Shown piece after piece: positions 29,494 through 38,273 of a stretch of DNA of 64,000 nucleotides. Position numbers and translations under genes: made by a program. Position 1 is the stretch's first letter. Each line of letters begins with the position of its first letter. Below the pieces are notes generated by a model. That model saw only the letters and a program-made list of their open reading frames with translations, searched no databases and was not told where the DNA came from. The DNA lies in assembly GCF_024529975.1 (NCBI RefSeq), contig NZ_AP024897.1:744001-808000 (forward strand). Direction: 5' to 3'. Source of the DNA: Vibrio quintilis. GTDB lineage: Bacteria > Pseudomonadota > Gammaproteobacteria > Enterobacterales > Vibrionaceae.

Positions 29494-30603
29494 ATGACTC
29501 CAAAACAACGTTATCATTATGATTTAGCAAATAATGCATTTCAGATAGACAGCGCACAGTCTGACGCGATTGATGTGTTGGATGAGCTCTGTTCTCAACT
29601 AAATGAGTTTTTGTTACCCCGGGTACAGTCACGTCATACTTTTTTTTCGAAGATCTTCAGGAAAAAAACGATTGAGCAACCTGTACCGAAAGGTGTCTAT
29701 TTGTGGGGAGGGGTCGGCCGGGGGAAAACATACCTGATGGACATCTTTTTTGAGTCTCTTCCTGCGTCACGAAAAATGAGAATGCACTTCCACCGGTTTA
29801 TGTATCGTGTTCACGATGAGCTCAAACAGTTAAAAGAAGTGGCTGACCCATTGAAGGTAGTTGCACAGCGTTTTAAGAATGAGACAGATATTATCTGTTT
29901 CGATGAATTTTTTGTCTCAGATATCACGGATGCGATGATTCTGGGCACTTTATTTCAGGCACTGTTTGCGCAGGGAATCATTCTTGTTGCAACCTCAAAC
30001 ATACCGCCACACCTGTTGTACCGGAATGGATTACAGCGTGCCCGGTTTTTACCGGCGATTGAATTAATCGAAAACCATTGTCACATTATTAATGTTGATA
30101 GTGGTGTCGATTACCGCTTGAGAACTTTAGAGCAGGCAGATATTTATCATTTTCCAAATGATGATAAATCGAGAGCTGATCTTAACCGATATTATGACCA
30201 GCTTATTAATCAGCAGGGAAATGAGTTTGAAGGAAGCATTGAAATTAATAACCGCCGTATTCCAATCATTAAAGCGAGTCATGGCGTATTACTGATAACA
30301 TTTGAGCAGTTGTGTGAGACGATGAGAAGTGCGGCTGACTACATAGAAATGTCTCGTTTGTACCATACAGTAATATTAGCTGATGTAAAGCAAATGAGTG
30401 AAGTGATGGATGATGCAGCCCGTCGATTTATTGCGTTGGTTGATGAGTTCTATGAACGGCGTGTCAAACTGATTATTTCCGCTGAAGTTGCCCTGGAGCA
30501 GCTGTATTCCGGGGGACGGCTTGAATTTGAATTCCAGCGTTGCCAGTCTCGTTTAACTGAAATGCAGAGTCGTGAATATCTTGCCAGAGAGCACTTATCT
30601 TAG
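29494..30603 (+). CDS. zapE: Cell-division ATPase ZapE (AFG1-like)
   Basis: An AFG1-family ATPase that acts on FtsZ rings during constriction. About 369 residues, with Walker A GGVGRGKTYLMD, MHFHRFM, Walker B ICFDEFFVSDITDAMIL and ATSNIPPHLLY. The ATG giving MTPKQRYHYDL agrees with Vibrio relatives; an in-frame GTG lies six codons upstream. No strong ribosome site precedes either. Confidence 0.94.
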   Translation: MTPKQRYHYDLANNAFQIDSAQSDAIDVLDELCSQLNEFLLPRVQSRHTFFSKIFRKKTIEQPVPKGVYLWGGVGRGKTYLMDIFFESLPASRKMRMHFHRFMYRVHDELKQLKEVADPLKVVAQRFKNETDIICFDEFFVSDITDAMILGTLFQALFAQGIILVATSNIPPHLLYRNGLQRARFLPAIELIENHCHIINVDSGVDYRLRTLEQADIYHFPNDDKSRADLNRYYDQLINQQGNEFEGSIEINNRRIPIIKASHGVLLITFEQLCETMRSAADYIEMSRLYHTVILADVKQMSEVMDDAARRFIALVDEFYERRVKLIISAEVALEQLYSGGRLEFEFQRCQSRLTEMQSREYLAREHLS

Positions 30604-30855
30604 CCGATGACTTAGCCAGATAATCAGTTTAAAGAAAAATGCCTGTTTTTAAAGAAAAGAGGTGATTTTTTCTTCTCTCTTCTCTATAATCCTGCGACCC
30701 ACCGTTACTGCAGACCTTTTTTGAGCATTATAAGTTCAAAAGCAGGGTCGAGAGTGCCAACCGCTCGAAGGGGTGATGAATGGGCTCTTAGACAGTGTGG
30801 GAGTATGGTTTGTACTCCTTGAAATTTAAACTGAAAGAAACGGGTTATTATTAGC

Positions 30856-31284
30856 ATGAAAACTTTCGTTGCTAAACCAGAAACTGTAAAACGCGACTGG
30901 TATGTTGTAGACGCTGAGGGGAAAACTCTGGGTCGTCTGGCAAGTGAAATTGCATCTCGCCTGCGTGGCAAGCATAAAGCTGAATACACTCCTCACGTTG
31001 ATACTGGTGATTACATCATCGTTGTCAATGCTGAGAAAGTTACTGTAACTGGTAACAAAGCGAAAAACAAAATGTATTACCGTCACTCTGAGTTTCCGGG
31101 TGGTTTGAAATCAATCTCTTTTGACAAGCTGATTGATCGTAAACCGGAAATGGCGATTGAGCTGGCAGTAAAAGGTATGCTACCACGTGGTCCTCTTGGC
31201 CGTGCTATGTATCGTAAGCTGAAAGTTTACGCTGGCGCTGAGCATAACCATGTTGCTCAACAACCAAAAGTACTGGACATCTAA
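30856..31284 (+). CDS. rplM: 50S ribosomal protein L13
   Basis: 142 residues of uL13 ([40 protein letters not shown]). The 250-bp leader carries a GGAGTA/TACTCC hairpin just before the gene that may take part in autoregulation of this operon. Co-transcribed with rpsI. Confidence 0.99.
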   Translation: MKTFVAKPETVKRDWYVVDAEGKTLGRLASEIASRLRGKHKAEYTPHVDTGDYIIVVNAEKVTVTGNKAKNKMYYRHSEFPGGLKSISFDKLIDRKPEMAIELAVKGMLPRGPLGRAMYRKLKVYAGAEHNHVAQQPKVLDI

Positions 31285-31692
<408 letters not shown>

Positions 31693-31716
31693 TATCGATT
31701 TACGATTTTATAATGC

Positions 31717-31745
31717 AAAAACCCGGCTTCTGGCCGGGTTTTTTT
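31717..31745 (+). terminator. Terminator of rplM-rpsI
   Basis: A stem ACCCGGC/GCCGGGT with loop TTCTG and a run of T. Confidence 0.93.
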
Positions 31746-31891
31746 ATATGATAAGATTTTTGCAGTAGCGCAAAGAGTGTTGGCGTGGTGTGCCGCGATT
31801 GTGTTACTATACCGTGCTGTTTTTAATCAATACTGAACTATCAATGGAGGCTTCGCTCCATTGTTCTATCTTTATATATGCTGGAGGATCC

Positions 31892-32527
31892 ATGGCTGTT
31901 GCTGCCAATAAACGTTCTGTGATGACGTTATTTTCAAGTGCTTCTGATATTTATAGTCATCAGGTAAGAATTGTTCTGGCTGAAAAAGGTGTAAGTGTTG
32001 AAGTTGAGTTAGTTGATGAATTAAACCTGCCTGCGGAACTTATAGAGTTAAATCCATATAAGTCTGTTCCGACTCTTGTTGATCGTGAACTTGCGCTTTA
32101 TGACTCGAAAATTATTATGGAGTATCTGGATGAGCGTTTTCCGCATCCTCCTTTAATGCCTGTCTATCCAGTTGCACGTGGTAATAGCCGTTTGATGATT
32201 TATCGCATTGAGAAAAACTGGTATTCATTGGCTGAAAAAATTGAGAATGGCAAGCCTGATGAAGCTGATTCAGCGCGTAATAAATTACAAAATGATTTGT
32301 TAACTTTAGCGCCGGTGTTTGCAGAATTCGAATACTTCATGAGTGAAGAGTTTAGTCTGGTTGATTGTTACCTGGCTCCTTTGTTGTGGCGTCTTCCTGT
32401 TCTGGGTATTGAGTTAACTGGCCCGGGATCAAAGGAACTGAAAGTTTATATGAATCGTGTGTTTGAACGTGATTCGTTCCTCGCATCTCTGACAGAAACC
32501 GAGCGTGAAATGCGTTTATCCCGTTAA
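31892..32527 (+). CDS. sspA: Stringent starvation protein A
   Basis: A GST-fold RNA-polymerase-associated regulator of stationary-phase and acid stress. 211 residues; MTLFSSASDIYSHQVRIVLAEKG is the thioredoxin-like domain and FPHPPLMPVYPVARGNSR is the family signature. The ATG is five bases after GGAGG; the frame extends 34 codons upstream without family similarity. The leader has a hairpin AATGGAG/CTCCATT about 35 bp before the start. Confidence 0.96.
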   Translation: MAVAANKRSVMTLFSSASDIYSHQVRIVLAEKGVSVEVELVDELNLPAELIELNPYKSVPTLVDRELALYDSKIIMEYLDERFPHPPLMPVYPVARGNSRLMIYRIEKNWYSLAEKIENGKPDEADSARNKLQNDLLTLAPVFAEFEYFMSEEFSLVDCYLAPLLWRLPVLGIELTGPGSKELKVYMNRVFERDSFLASLTETEREMRLSR

Positions 32528-32550
32528 TTAATTCTGGGTATTGAGACTTC

Positions 32551-33024
32551 ATGGATAATATGACTCCGCGTCGACCTTATATGCTCCGTGCATTTTATGA
32601 TTGGCTGCTGGAAAATGATTTAACGCCTCATCTGGTTGTTGATGCAACACTTCCGGGGGTTCGTGTTCCTGTTGAGTTTATCCGCGATGGGCAGATTATT
32701 TTAAATATCGCTCCCCGTGCTGTTGGCCATCTTGAGTTGGGTAATGATGCCATTACTTTTCATGCCAGATTTGGTGGTGCGCCTCATTCAGTGATCGTTC
32801 CGCTCTATGCAGTTCAGGCTGTTTATGCCCGTGAAAACGGTGCTGGAACAATGTTTGAACCTGAAGACGCTTATGTACGTCAAATTGAAAACGCAGATGA
32901 AGAGCCGGGTGGTCTGGTTCGTGTTGACACTGATATGGAGGAGTCTTCTCTTTCAGTATCTGAAGATGATGGTTCAGAGCCATCGCGACCAAAAGGTAAG
33001 CCAAGCTTAAGAGTGATTAAATAA
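32551..33024 (+). CDS. sspB: ClpXP adaptor SspB
   Basis: Delivers ssrA-tagged and other substrates to ClpXP. 157 residues: substrate-binding domain (RPYMLRAFYDWLLENDLTPH), a flexible acidic linker and the ClpX-binding tail KPSLRVIK at the C-terminus, matching the E. coli XB motif. A second ATG three codons in (MTPRRPY) is an equally possible start. Confidence 0.96.
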   Translation: MDNMTPRRPYMLRAFYDWLLENDLTPHLVVDATLPGVRVPVEFIRDGQIILNIAPRAVGHLELGNDAITFHARFGGAPHSVIVPLYAVQAVYARENGAGTMFEPEDAYVRQIENADEEPGGLVRVDTDMEESSLSVSEDDGSEPSRPKGKPSLRVIK

Positions 33025-33025
33025 G

Positions 33026-33052
33026 AAAAAGCAGCCATCCGGCTGCTTTTTT
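33026..33052 (+). terminator. Terminator of sspAB
   Basis: An 11-bp stem AAAAAGCAGCC/GGCTGCTTTTT with loop ATCC and trailing T. Confidence 0.93.
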
Positions 33053-33120
33053 AGTTGTCATCCCTAAACCACCGCCTTGGGCGGTGGTGATTGAACCTTG
33101 GGGCTATTGCCCGAAGAAAT

Positions 33121-33180
33121 GCCCATGTTAGAAGTAAACCTCTTATTCACCACAAGTAAGAGGAAACAAAAAACATGGGC
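33121..33180 (+). promoter_or_regulatory. tnpA leader hairpins hiding ribosome site and start codon
   Basis: The outer arms GCCCATGTT/AACATGGGC include the tnpA ATG, and the inner arms CCTCTTA/TAAGAGG include the ribosome site. Folded, this would block translation, matching known post-transcriptional silencing of IS200 transposase. Confidence 0.8.
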
Positions 33181-33612
33181 GACTATAGAAGTTCATCACA
33201 TGTCTATTGGCGTTGTAAATACCATATAGTTTGGACGCCGAAATACAGATTCAAGATCCTGAAAGGTAACGTAGGTAAGGAGCTTTATCGCTCAATCTAT
33301 ATTTTATGCAATATGAAAGATTGCGAGGTCTTGGAACTAAATGTTCAGCAAGATCATGTTCATCTGGTTGTGATAGTTCCACCAAAAGTGTCTATCTCAA
33401 CGTTGATGGGGATGTTGAAAGGACGTTCGGCAATCCGGTTGTTTAACAAATTCCCGCATATAAGAAAGAAGCTCTGGGGAAATCATTTTTGGGCAAGAGG
33501 TTACTTTGTCGATACGGTTGGCGTAAATGAAGAAATCATCAGACGTTACGTCAGACACCAAGATAAGAAAGATCAAGAATACGAGGCGCAGTTAGAGTTG
33601 AAGATGAACTAA
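33175..33612 (+). CDS. tnpA: IS200-type transposase TnpA (Y1 HUH)
   Basis: A single-strand transposase that cuts and joins the hairpin ends of the element. 145 residues, with the HUH metal motif His61-Val-His63 in QQDHVHLVV, the catalytic Tyr125 in IIRRYVRHQ, and the N-terminal HIVWTPKYRFKIL typical of the IS200 group. Intact and probably functional, but translation looks repressed by the leader. Confidence 0.95.
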   Translation: MGDYRSSSHVYWRCKYHIVWTPKYRFKILKGNVGKELYRSIYILCNMKDCEVLELNVQQDHVHLVVIVPPKVSISTLMGMLKGRSAIRLFNKFPHIRKKLWGNHFWARGYFVDTVGVNEEIIRRYVRHQDKKDQEYEAQLELKMN

Positions 33613-33699
33613 CAGCGCGAGAATGCTCCCTTTCAGGGGGCTGTAAACCAAAGCCGCCTTCTAAGAAGGCGGATTTTTACTATCCTTCTGTTCAGCGAA

Positions 33700-34368
33700 T
33701 TACCGACAGAGCAGTTTATGCTCTGGGTTAAGAATCTTATTCATTGCTTCCTGGTAATTTTCTTCGACATCTTTTGCTGATTGGCAGCGAACGCCCAGAT
33801 ATTCTAATTTGCCGTCCTCAATGCCATAGACAACGCCGTGAAGCTGAATTTTTTGTCCCCGCTCCCAGGCATTTTGCAATATGGTTGAATTCCCGAGGTT
33901 ATAGACCTGCTCTGCGACGTTAATCTCAGCCAGTTTATCAGAGCGTTCCTCCGGGGACATGTGGTTGAGATAATCCCGGTGTTTGAAATATAAATCTCTG
34001 ATATGTAGCAGCCAGTTATTGATTAAACCCAGCTTAGGATTATCAATGGCGGCGTTTACCCCACCACAGTGGTAGTGCCCACATATCATGATGTGTTTAA
34101 CTTTTAAAACATCGACAGCATATTGAACAACAGATAAACAGTTTAAATCGGTATGAACGACAAGATTTGCAACGTTTCTGTGAACAAATAATTCCCCGGA
34201 GTAAAGACCGGTAAGTCGCTCTGCAGGAACCCGGCTGTCAGAGCATCCAATCCACAGAAAATCAGGGTTTTGCCCTTCTGCCATTTTTGAAAAGTACTCA
34301 GGGTTCTCTTCTTTAATCGACTGGGACCACTTGGCATTATTTTCAAATAAGTGTTTTAACTTAGGCAT
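33700..34368 (-). CDS. can: Beta-class carbonic anhydrase
   Basis: Hydrates CO2 to bicarbonate for carboxylation reactions. 222 residues; the zinc and catalytic residues Cys42, Asp44 and Arg46 (CSDSR) and His98 and Cys101 (GHYHCGG) line up with E. coli Can. The longer frame upstream is unlike the family; the chosen ATG follows AAGGGA. Located before yadGH as in other Vibrio. Confidence 0.97.
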   Translation of the reverse strand: MPKLKHLFENNAKWSQSIKEENPEYFSKMAEGQNPDFLWIGCSDSRVPAERLTGLYSGELFVHRNVANLVVHTDLNCLSVVQYAVDVLKVKHIMICGHYHCGGVNAAIDNPKLGLINNWLLHIRDLYFKHRDYLNHMSPEERSDKLAEINVAEQVYNLGNSTILQNAWERGQKIQLHGVVYGIEDGKLEYLGVRCQSAKDVEENYQEAMNKILNPEHKLLCR

Positions 34369-34698
34369 CTTACGTTCCCTTAGTACATTTGTCGTAAGTT
34401 CATGTAGCGAAGACAATAATAACAAGGCTATCATATGGTTCCTTCATATGATGCCCGGGTCAATATACACAATATCAGGGGACTCGCCTAAATGTTTCTG
34501 TCTCATCTGATGAGTTGTTTTTCCAAAGAAAGATGAACCGGGTGAATCATCTGATGTGATATTTAGCCTGAAAATTTTCTTAAAGAGATGATGACTGTGA
34601 AAAGACAGTCAGTGGTGTTAGGGTTGAAATTTTAATCATCAGCCAACATATGAGTATCATTCAGCGAAACCCATATCGATGAGGTGCCAGCTTTCAGT
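34369..34698. other. Divergent promoter region between can and yadG
   Basis: No gene. It contains two short perfect inverted repeats, ATCATATG/CATATGAT (34430-34452, 7-nt centre) close to can and GACTGT/ACAGTC (34593-34610) close to yadG, plus the direct repeat CATCTGATG. Possible operators; no regulator can be named. Confidence 0.45.
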
Positions 34699-35613
34699 AT
34701 GAATGCATTAGTAATCGAAAATTTGAGAAAAACCTACGCAGGAGGTTTTGAAGCGCTTAAAGGGATCAGCCTTTCCGTGCAGAAAGGAGACTTTTACGCT
34801 TTATTAGGTCCGAATGGTGCAGGTAAGTCCACGACCATTGGTATTATTTCCTCTTTAGTAAACAAGACATCAGGAAAAGTTTCCATATTTGGTGATGATC
34901 TGGATGAACGTCTGGAACAGGCAAAGCTGAATATCGGTCTGGTCCCGCAGGAGTTTAACTTCAATCAGTTCGAGACGGTTGAACAAATCGTGCTGCAGCA
35001 GGCCGGATATTATGGTGTTGCCCGCAATGTTGCAAAAGAAAGGGCGCACAAGTATTTATCGCAACTGGATCTGTGGGAAAAGCGTAAAGAGCGGGCAAGA
35101 AACCTCTCCGGGGGAATGAAAAGACGTTTGATGATAGCCAGAGCCCTGATGCATGAGCCTCAGCTATTAATTCTGGATGAGCCGACAGCGGGCGTTGATA
35201 TTGAGCTCAGGCGATCCATGTGGGATTTCCTGAAACTCATTAATGAACAGGGGGTGACGATCATTTTGACCACGCATTATCTGGAAGAAGCGGAAATGCT
35301 GTGCCGGAATATCGGTATTATTCACCGTGGTGAATTGATCGAGAACACCTCGATGAAATCACTGTTGAGTAAACTACAGGTGGAAAGTTTTATTCTCGAT
35401 GTTGATAGTGATCCGGAAAAAATCCCTGAGCTGTCGAATGTACTGAAGCAGACATTTCATGGGGGATCTCTGGAAATCGAGGTTGGAAAAGAACAGGGTT
35501 TAAACCATATATTCAAACAGTTATCGGAGCATGGTATTCATGTGCTTTCTATGCGGAATAAAGCCAACCGTCTGGAAGAACTATTCGTAACTATTGTCAG
35601 TGAGCAGAAGTGA
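34699..35613 (+). CDS. yadG: ABC exporter ATP-binding protein YadG-type
   Basis: The ATPase of a two-gene ABC-2 type exporter of unknown substrate. About 304 residues with Walker A GPNGAGKST, Q-loop VPQEFNFNQF, signature LSGGMKRRLMIARAL, Walker B LLILDEPTAGVD and H-loop TTHY. A GTG five codons upstream is in frame; the ATG giving MNALVIENLRKTYAGG matches relatives. Coupled to yadH. Confidence 0.92.
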   Translation: MNALVIENLRKTYAGGFEALKGISLSVQKGDFYALLGPNGAGKSTTIGIISSLVNKTSGKVSIFGDDLDERLEQAKLNIGLVPQEFNFNQFETVEQIVLQQAGYYGVARNVAKERAHKYLSQLDLWEKRKERARNLSGGMKRRLMIARALMHEPQLLILDEPTAGVDIELRRSMWDFLKLINEQGVTIILTTHYLEEAEMLCRNIGIIHRGELIENTSMKSLLSKLQVESFILDVDSDPEKIPELSNVLKQTFHGGSLEIEVGKEQGLNHIFKQLSEHGIHVLSMRNKANRLEELFVTIVSEQK

Positions 35614-35617
35614 GAAA

Positions 35618-36391
35618 ATGATGCATAAGCTTTACTGGACGGCGTTTTGCAGTTTATTAAGAAAAGAAATCATCCGTTTTGGCAGAATCTGGGTTCAGAC
35701 ACTGGTTCCGCCAGCCATTACCATGATGCTTTATTTTATTATTTTTGGTCAGTTGATCGGTTCCCGTATCGGAGAAATGCATGGTTTCAAATACATGGAA
35801 TACATTGTTCCCGGGCTGATTATGATGTCCGTGATTACGAATTCATATTCCAATGTTGCCTCCTCTTTTTTCAGTGCCAAAATGCACCGGAACATTGAGG
35901 AGCTGTTAGTTGCCCCCGTACCGAACTATGTCATCATCTGGGGCTATGTGATGGGGGGCGTTGCCCGGGGGCTGTGTGTCGGTACGCTGGTGACCTGTGT
36001 TTCTCTGTTTTTCGTTCATTTGCAGGTGCACCACTGGGCCGTCATTATCACCACAATTTGTCTGACTTCTGTTGTCTTTGCACTTGGTGGGCTGATCAAC
36101 TCTATTTATGCCAAAACATTTGATGATATTTCCATCATTCCGACGTTTGTCTTAACACCGCTGACTTACTTAGGTGGCGTTTTTTATTCACTCTCTTTAC
36201 TTCCGGAATTCTGGCAGTATGTGTCGAAAATTAATCCGATCGTTTATATGGTCAATGCGTTTCGTTATGGCTTCTTAGGGGTGTCTGACGTCAGCATCTA
36301 TATGTCTTTTGGTGTGCTGTGTGGTTTTGTCATTATTCTATATGCACTGGCGCATTATCTGGTGAAGAATGGGGTTGGATTAAGAACATAA
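35618..36391 (+). CDS. yadH: ABC-2 type exporter permease YadH-type
   Basis: About 257 residues with six membrane segments; LYWTAFCSLLRKEIIRFGRIW at the N-terminus and TPLTYLGGVFYSLSLLP near the end are typical of the ABC-2 permease family. Two adjacent ATGs are possible starts. In other Vibrio panC follows; here the sugar-acid island begins after it. Confidence 0.92.
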   Translation: MMHKLYWTAFCSLLRKEIIRFGRIWVQTLVPPAITMMLYFIIFGQLIGSRIGEMHGFKYMEYIVPGLIMMSVITNSYSNVASSFFSAKMHRNIEELLVAPVPNYVIIWGYVMGGVARGLCVGTLVTCVSLFFVHLQVHHWAVIITTICLTSVVFALGGLINSIYAKTFDDISIIPTFVLTPLTYLGGVFYSLSLLPEFWQYVSKINPIVYMVNAFRYGFLGVSDVSIYMSFGVLCGFVIILYALAHYLVKNGVGLRT

Positions 36392-36411
36392 TCAAACGTT
36401 ATCCATACTTG

Positions 36412-36443
36412 AAACGGGAGTCTCTTTGAGGCTCCCGTTTTTG
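36412..36443 (+). terminator. Terminator after yadGH
   Basis: A stem AAACGGGAG/CTCCCGTTT with an 11-nt loop and T tail. Confidence 0.88.
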
Positions 36444-36456
36444 GTTTACAGGGATA

Positions 36457-36503
36457 TATACCCAAGCAACCTGAACCCTGCATCTTCAGGTTGTTTGGGT
36501 ATA
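36457..36503. repeat. Solo 47-bp palindromic repeat (TATACCCAA family), copy B
   Basis: Arms TATACCCAAGCAACCTGAA/TTCAGGTTGTTTGGGTATA pair at 18 of 19 positions (the other is G-U). The arms are nearly the same as the ends of the 266-bp element near 43 kb, so this looks like an internal-deletion or founder form. It marks the left border of the accessory island. Confidence 0.92.
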
Positions 36504-36666
36504 AGTAACTTTTGGGTTAATACAATCTTCGTAGATGCAGATAATTTTATTATTTAGGTATATTAAATCTCAGATTATGGCTCACAAAAAAGATTATTTA
36601 ACATACCAATTTGATGAATCTGGCGTACTATCCGAAAATTTAGTCAAGTAATCATGGAGAAGAATG

Positions 36667-37668
36667 ATGCCGGTTATTCCTTTAGAAGAGATTCAGGTGC
36701 GATTTAAGCAGGCACTGCTGAAGCGGGATATGCCACCTGAGTCCGCGGAAAAATTAGCCGCAGGTTTTGTTGAGATGGCCAATGAAGGTGTCTATTCCCA
36801 CGGTATCAACCGGTTTCCGGTATTTATTTCTCAGGTTGATCAGGGGCATATCAATCTGAATGCGACGCCGGAATGCGTGAATAGTTTCGGCGCGCTTGAG
36901 CAATGGGACTGCCACCTTGGCCCCGGTATTTTAAACGGGCTGACCTGCAGTGAAAGAGCGATGGAACTGGCACGGGATTATGGGATTGGTATGGTCGCAA
37001 TGAGAAATTCCAATCACTGGATGCGGGGCGGGACTTATGCACTGAAAATGGCCCGGGAAGGTTTTGCAGGTATTGCTGCAACTAACTCAATTGCCGTGAT
37101 GCCTGCCTGGGGTGCCAAAGATTGTCGTATCGGAAATAATCCGCTGATGATGGCGATAGCCGGTGAGCCGCCGGTTTTGGTTGATTGCTCCATGAGCCAG
37201 TATTCGAATGGACAGCTTCAGAATCATGCTCTGGCTGGACAATCACTATCTGTTCCCGGAGGATTTGATAATGATGGCAATCCGACGACAGATCCGGACG
37301 TTCTGCTGGACAATAAACGCCTGATGCCGATGGGATTCTGGAAAGGATCCTCATTATCTATTGTGCTGGATATGATGCTGACAGCAATTTCCGGAGGCAA
37401 TTCTGTCCGGGCCTTAACCGAAGATGTCGGTGCTGAGTTCGGTGTTTCACAGTTTCTGATTGCGATCGATATCAGTAAAACTATGGGGCAGGCGCAATTT
37501 AAACAGGAGATGCAGCGTATCAGAGCGTATGTGCTTGCTTCGGAGCCGGGAGAAACCGGTCAGGTTAAAATTGCCGGTTCCGGTATTCAGGCTTATATCG
37601 ATAAACATCAGCTGCAGGGTGGTATTGAGATTCACCCGGAGATCTGGCAACAGATTCTCTCACTTTAA
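36667..37668 (+). CDS. dlgD: 2,3-diketo-L-gulonate reductase (DlgD/YiaK family), copy 1
   Basis: An NADH-dependent oxidoreductase of the malate/lactate (type 2) dehydrogenase family; E. coli DlgD converts 2,3-diketo-L-gulonate to 3-keto-L-gulonate. 333 residues, with YSHGINRFP carrying the presumed catalytic His45, NSNHWMRGG and NSIAVMPAWGAKDCRIGNNP, plus PMGFWKGSSLSIVLDM. It is roughly three-quarters identical by eye to copy 2. It stands alone, with its own ribosome site (GGAGA) and a following hairpin AAGAGGAG/CTCCTCTT. A slightly different substrate from copy 2 is possible. Confidence 0.87.
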   Translation: MPVIPLEEIQVRFKQALLKRDMPPESAEKLAAGFVEMANEGVYSHGINRFPVFISQVDQGHINLNATPECVNSFGALEQWDCHLGPGILNGLTCSERAMELARDYGIGMVAMRNSNHWMRGGTYALKMAREGFAGIAATNSIAVMPAWGAKDCRIGNNPLMMAIAGEPPVLVDCSMSQYSNGQLQNHALAGQSLSVPGGFDNDGNPTTDPDVLLDNKRLMPMGFWKGSSLSIVLDMMLTAISGGNSVRALTEDVGAEFGVSQFLIAIDISKTMGQAQFKQEMQRIRAYVLASEPGETGQVKIAGSGIQAYIDKHQLQGGIEIHPEIWQQILSL

Positions 37669-37683
37669 TCTGTGATATTTTTC

Positions 37684-37706
37684 AAGAGGAGTCTTCGGCT
37701 CCTCTT
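37684..37706 (+). terminator. Hairpin after dlgD copy 1
   Basis: A perfect 8-bp stem AAGAGGAG/CTCCTCTT with a 7-nt loop, but followed by CTGTGAC rather than T, so it is a weak terminator candidate. Confidence 0.5.
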
Positions 37707-37767
37707 CTGTGACTGGCCGTCGTGTTTTTTTTGCTGGTCCGCGATACGGGGTTAAACACGGGTCATC

Positions 37768-37857
37768 TTACATGTATGTCCAGCTTGTCATGAGAATACT
37801 GGCAGCAAGTACCAGGCTGAATTTAATAAAAAATAAAATGGGCTGAATTGTTTTCAT
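37768..37857 (-). CDS. Possible 29-residue hydrophobic membrane peptide
   Basis: An ATG frame of 29 codons, MKTIQPILFFIKF, then SLVLAASILMTSW, ending TYM. One hydrophobic helix with a basic N-terminus. AAGGA lies 7 nt before the ATG, and TTTACG-N17-TAAAAT upstream on the same strand could be a promoter. Function unknown; at this length chance cannot be excluded. Confidence 0.35.
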   Translation of the reverse strand: MKTIQPILFFIKFSLVLAASILMTSWTYM

Positions 37858-38135
37858 GCGTCATTCCTTTCCGTTACAAATGTTTCTGTGTGATATTGAG
37901 TATTTTAATGATGTTATATGATTACGTAAATATATTACATAGTGACGTTTGTTTTTTGAACAAAATCACTTACATCAACCAAAATGTATTTTTATTACCG
38001 TCATCTGGTTACTGTATCTGTAAGCTGTGACGTTTTTATATACATCCAGTTCTGTTTATCTTTCTCCTGACCTCCTCTGATTTTATTGTGACGAACCCAT
38101 CCATCATCATTTCTCTGCTCTGATCTTTAACTTTG

Positions 38136-38156
38136 TTGTTCCGTATTGTGGAACAA
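38136..38156. promoter_or_regulatory. Palindromic operator upstream of dlgD copy 2 (site 1)
   Basis: A perfect inverted repeat TTGTTCC/GGAACAA around GTATTGT. The core GTTCCGTATTGTGGAACA is similar to site 2 (13/18) and to the site before the ABC operon (12/18). It is a good candidate for an IclR-family operator, since two IclR regulators are encoded in the island. Confidence 0.65.
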
Positions 38157-38241
38157 AATAGGTAATAAATTTCAAATTTAATCAATCGGCTCACAAAGTG
38201 AACAATTTTGTATTTCTGTTTTTGGAATAAGGAGTAGTATT

Positions 38242-38259
38242 TTTTCGTAATGTGGAATT
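38242..38259. promoter_or_regulatory. Operator-like site next to dlgD copy 2 ribosome site (site 2)
   Basis: TTTTCGTAATGTGGAATT matches site 1 at 13 of 18 positions, with the right half best conserved. It ends 5 bp before the GGAGA ribosome site, a repressor-like placement. Confidence 0.5.
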
Positions 38260-38273
38260 GATTGGAGATAGAC

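Larger units (their letters stand above)
33068..33672 (+). mobile_element. IS200-type insertion sequence (IS200/IS605 family), intact
   Basis: A minimal element carrying tnpA only, with no tnpB. It is bounded by subterminal hairpins, ACCACCGCC/GGCGGTGGT with loop TTG on the left and CCGCCTTC/GAAGGCGG with loop TAA on the right, instead of terminal inverted repeats. No target duplication is expected for this family. True ends probably lie a few bases outside the hairpins (about 33.06-33.68 kb). It is inserted just past the sspAB terminator and before the 3' end of can, a neutral location. Confidence 0.9.
37707..38273. other. Regulatory intergenic region between the two dlgD genes
   Basis: Very AT-rich. 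Apart from the possible short minus-strand peptide gene, no credible protein gene is seen. The right half carries two operator-like palindromic sites before dlgD copy 2 and must contain the promoter of the long catabolic operon. Confidence 0.55.

Noticed and set aside
33068..33672. Possible partner tnpB or an IS605-type full element
   Set aside because: The right hairpin closes the element 42 bp after tnpA, leaving no room for tnpB; IS200-type is the better call.
36851..37081. Minus-strand frames inside dlgD copy 1 (and similar ones inside copy 2)
   Set aside because: Shadow frames of well-conserved coding sequence on the other strand.
37848..38030. 60-codon plus-strand frame MFSCVIPFRYK in the dlgD intergenic region
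   Set aside because: AT-rich, Cys/Tyr-heavy composition, no ribosome site; probably chance.
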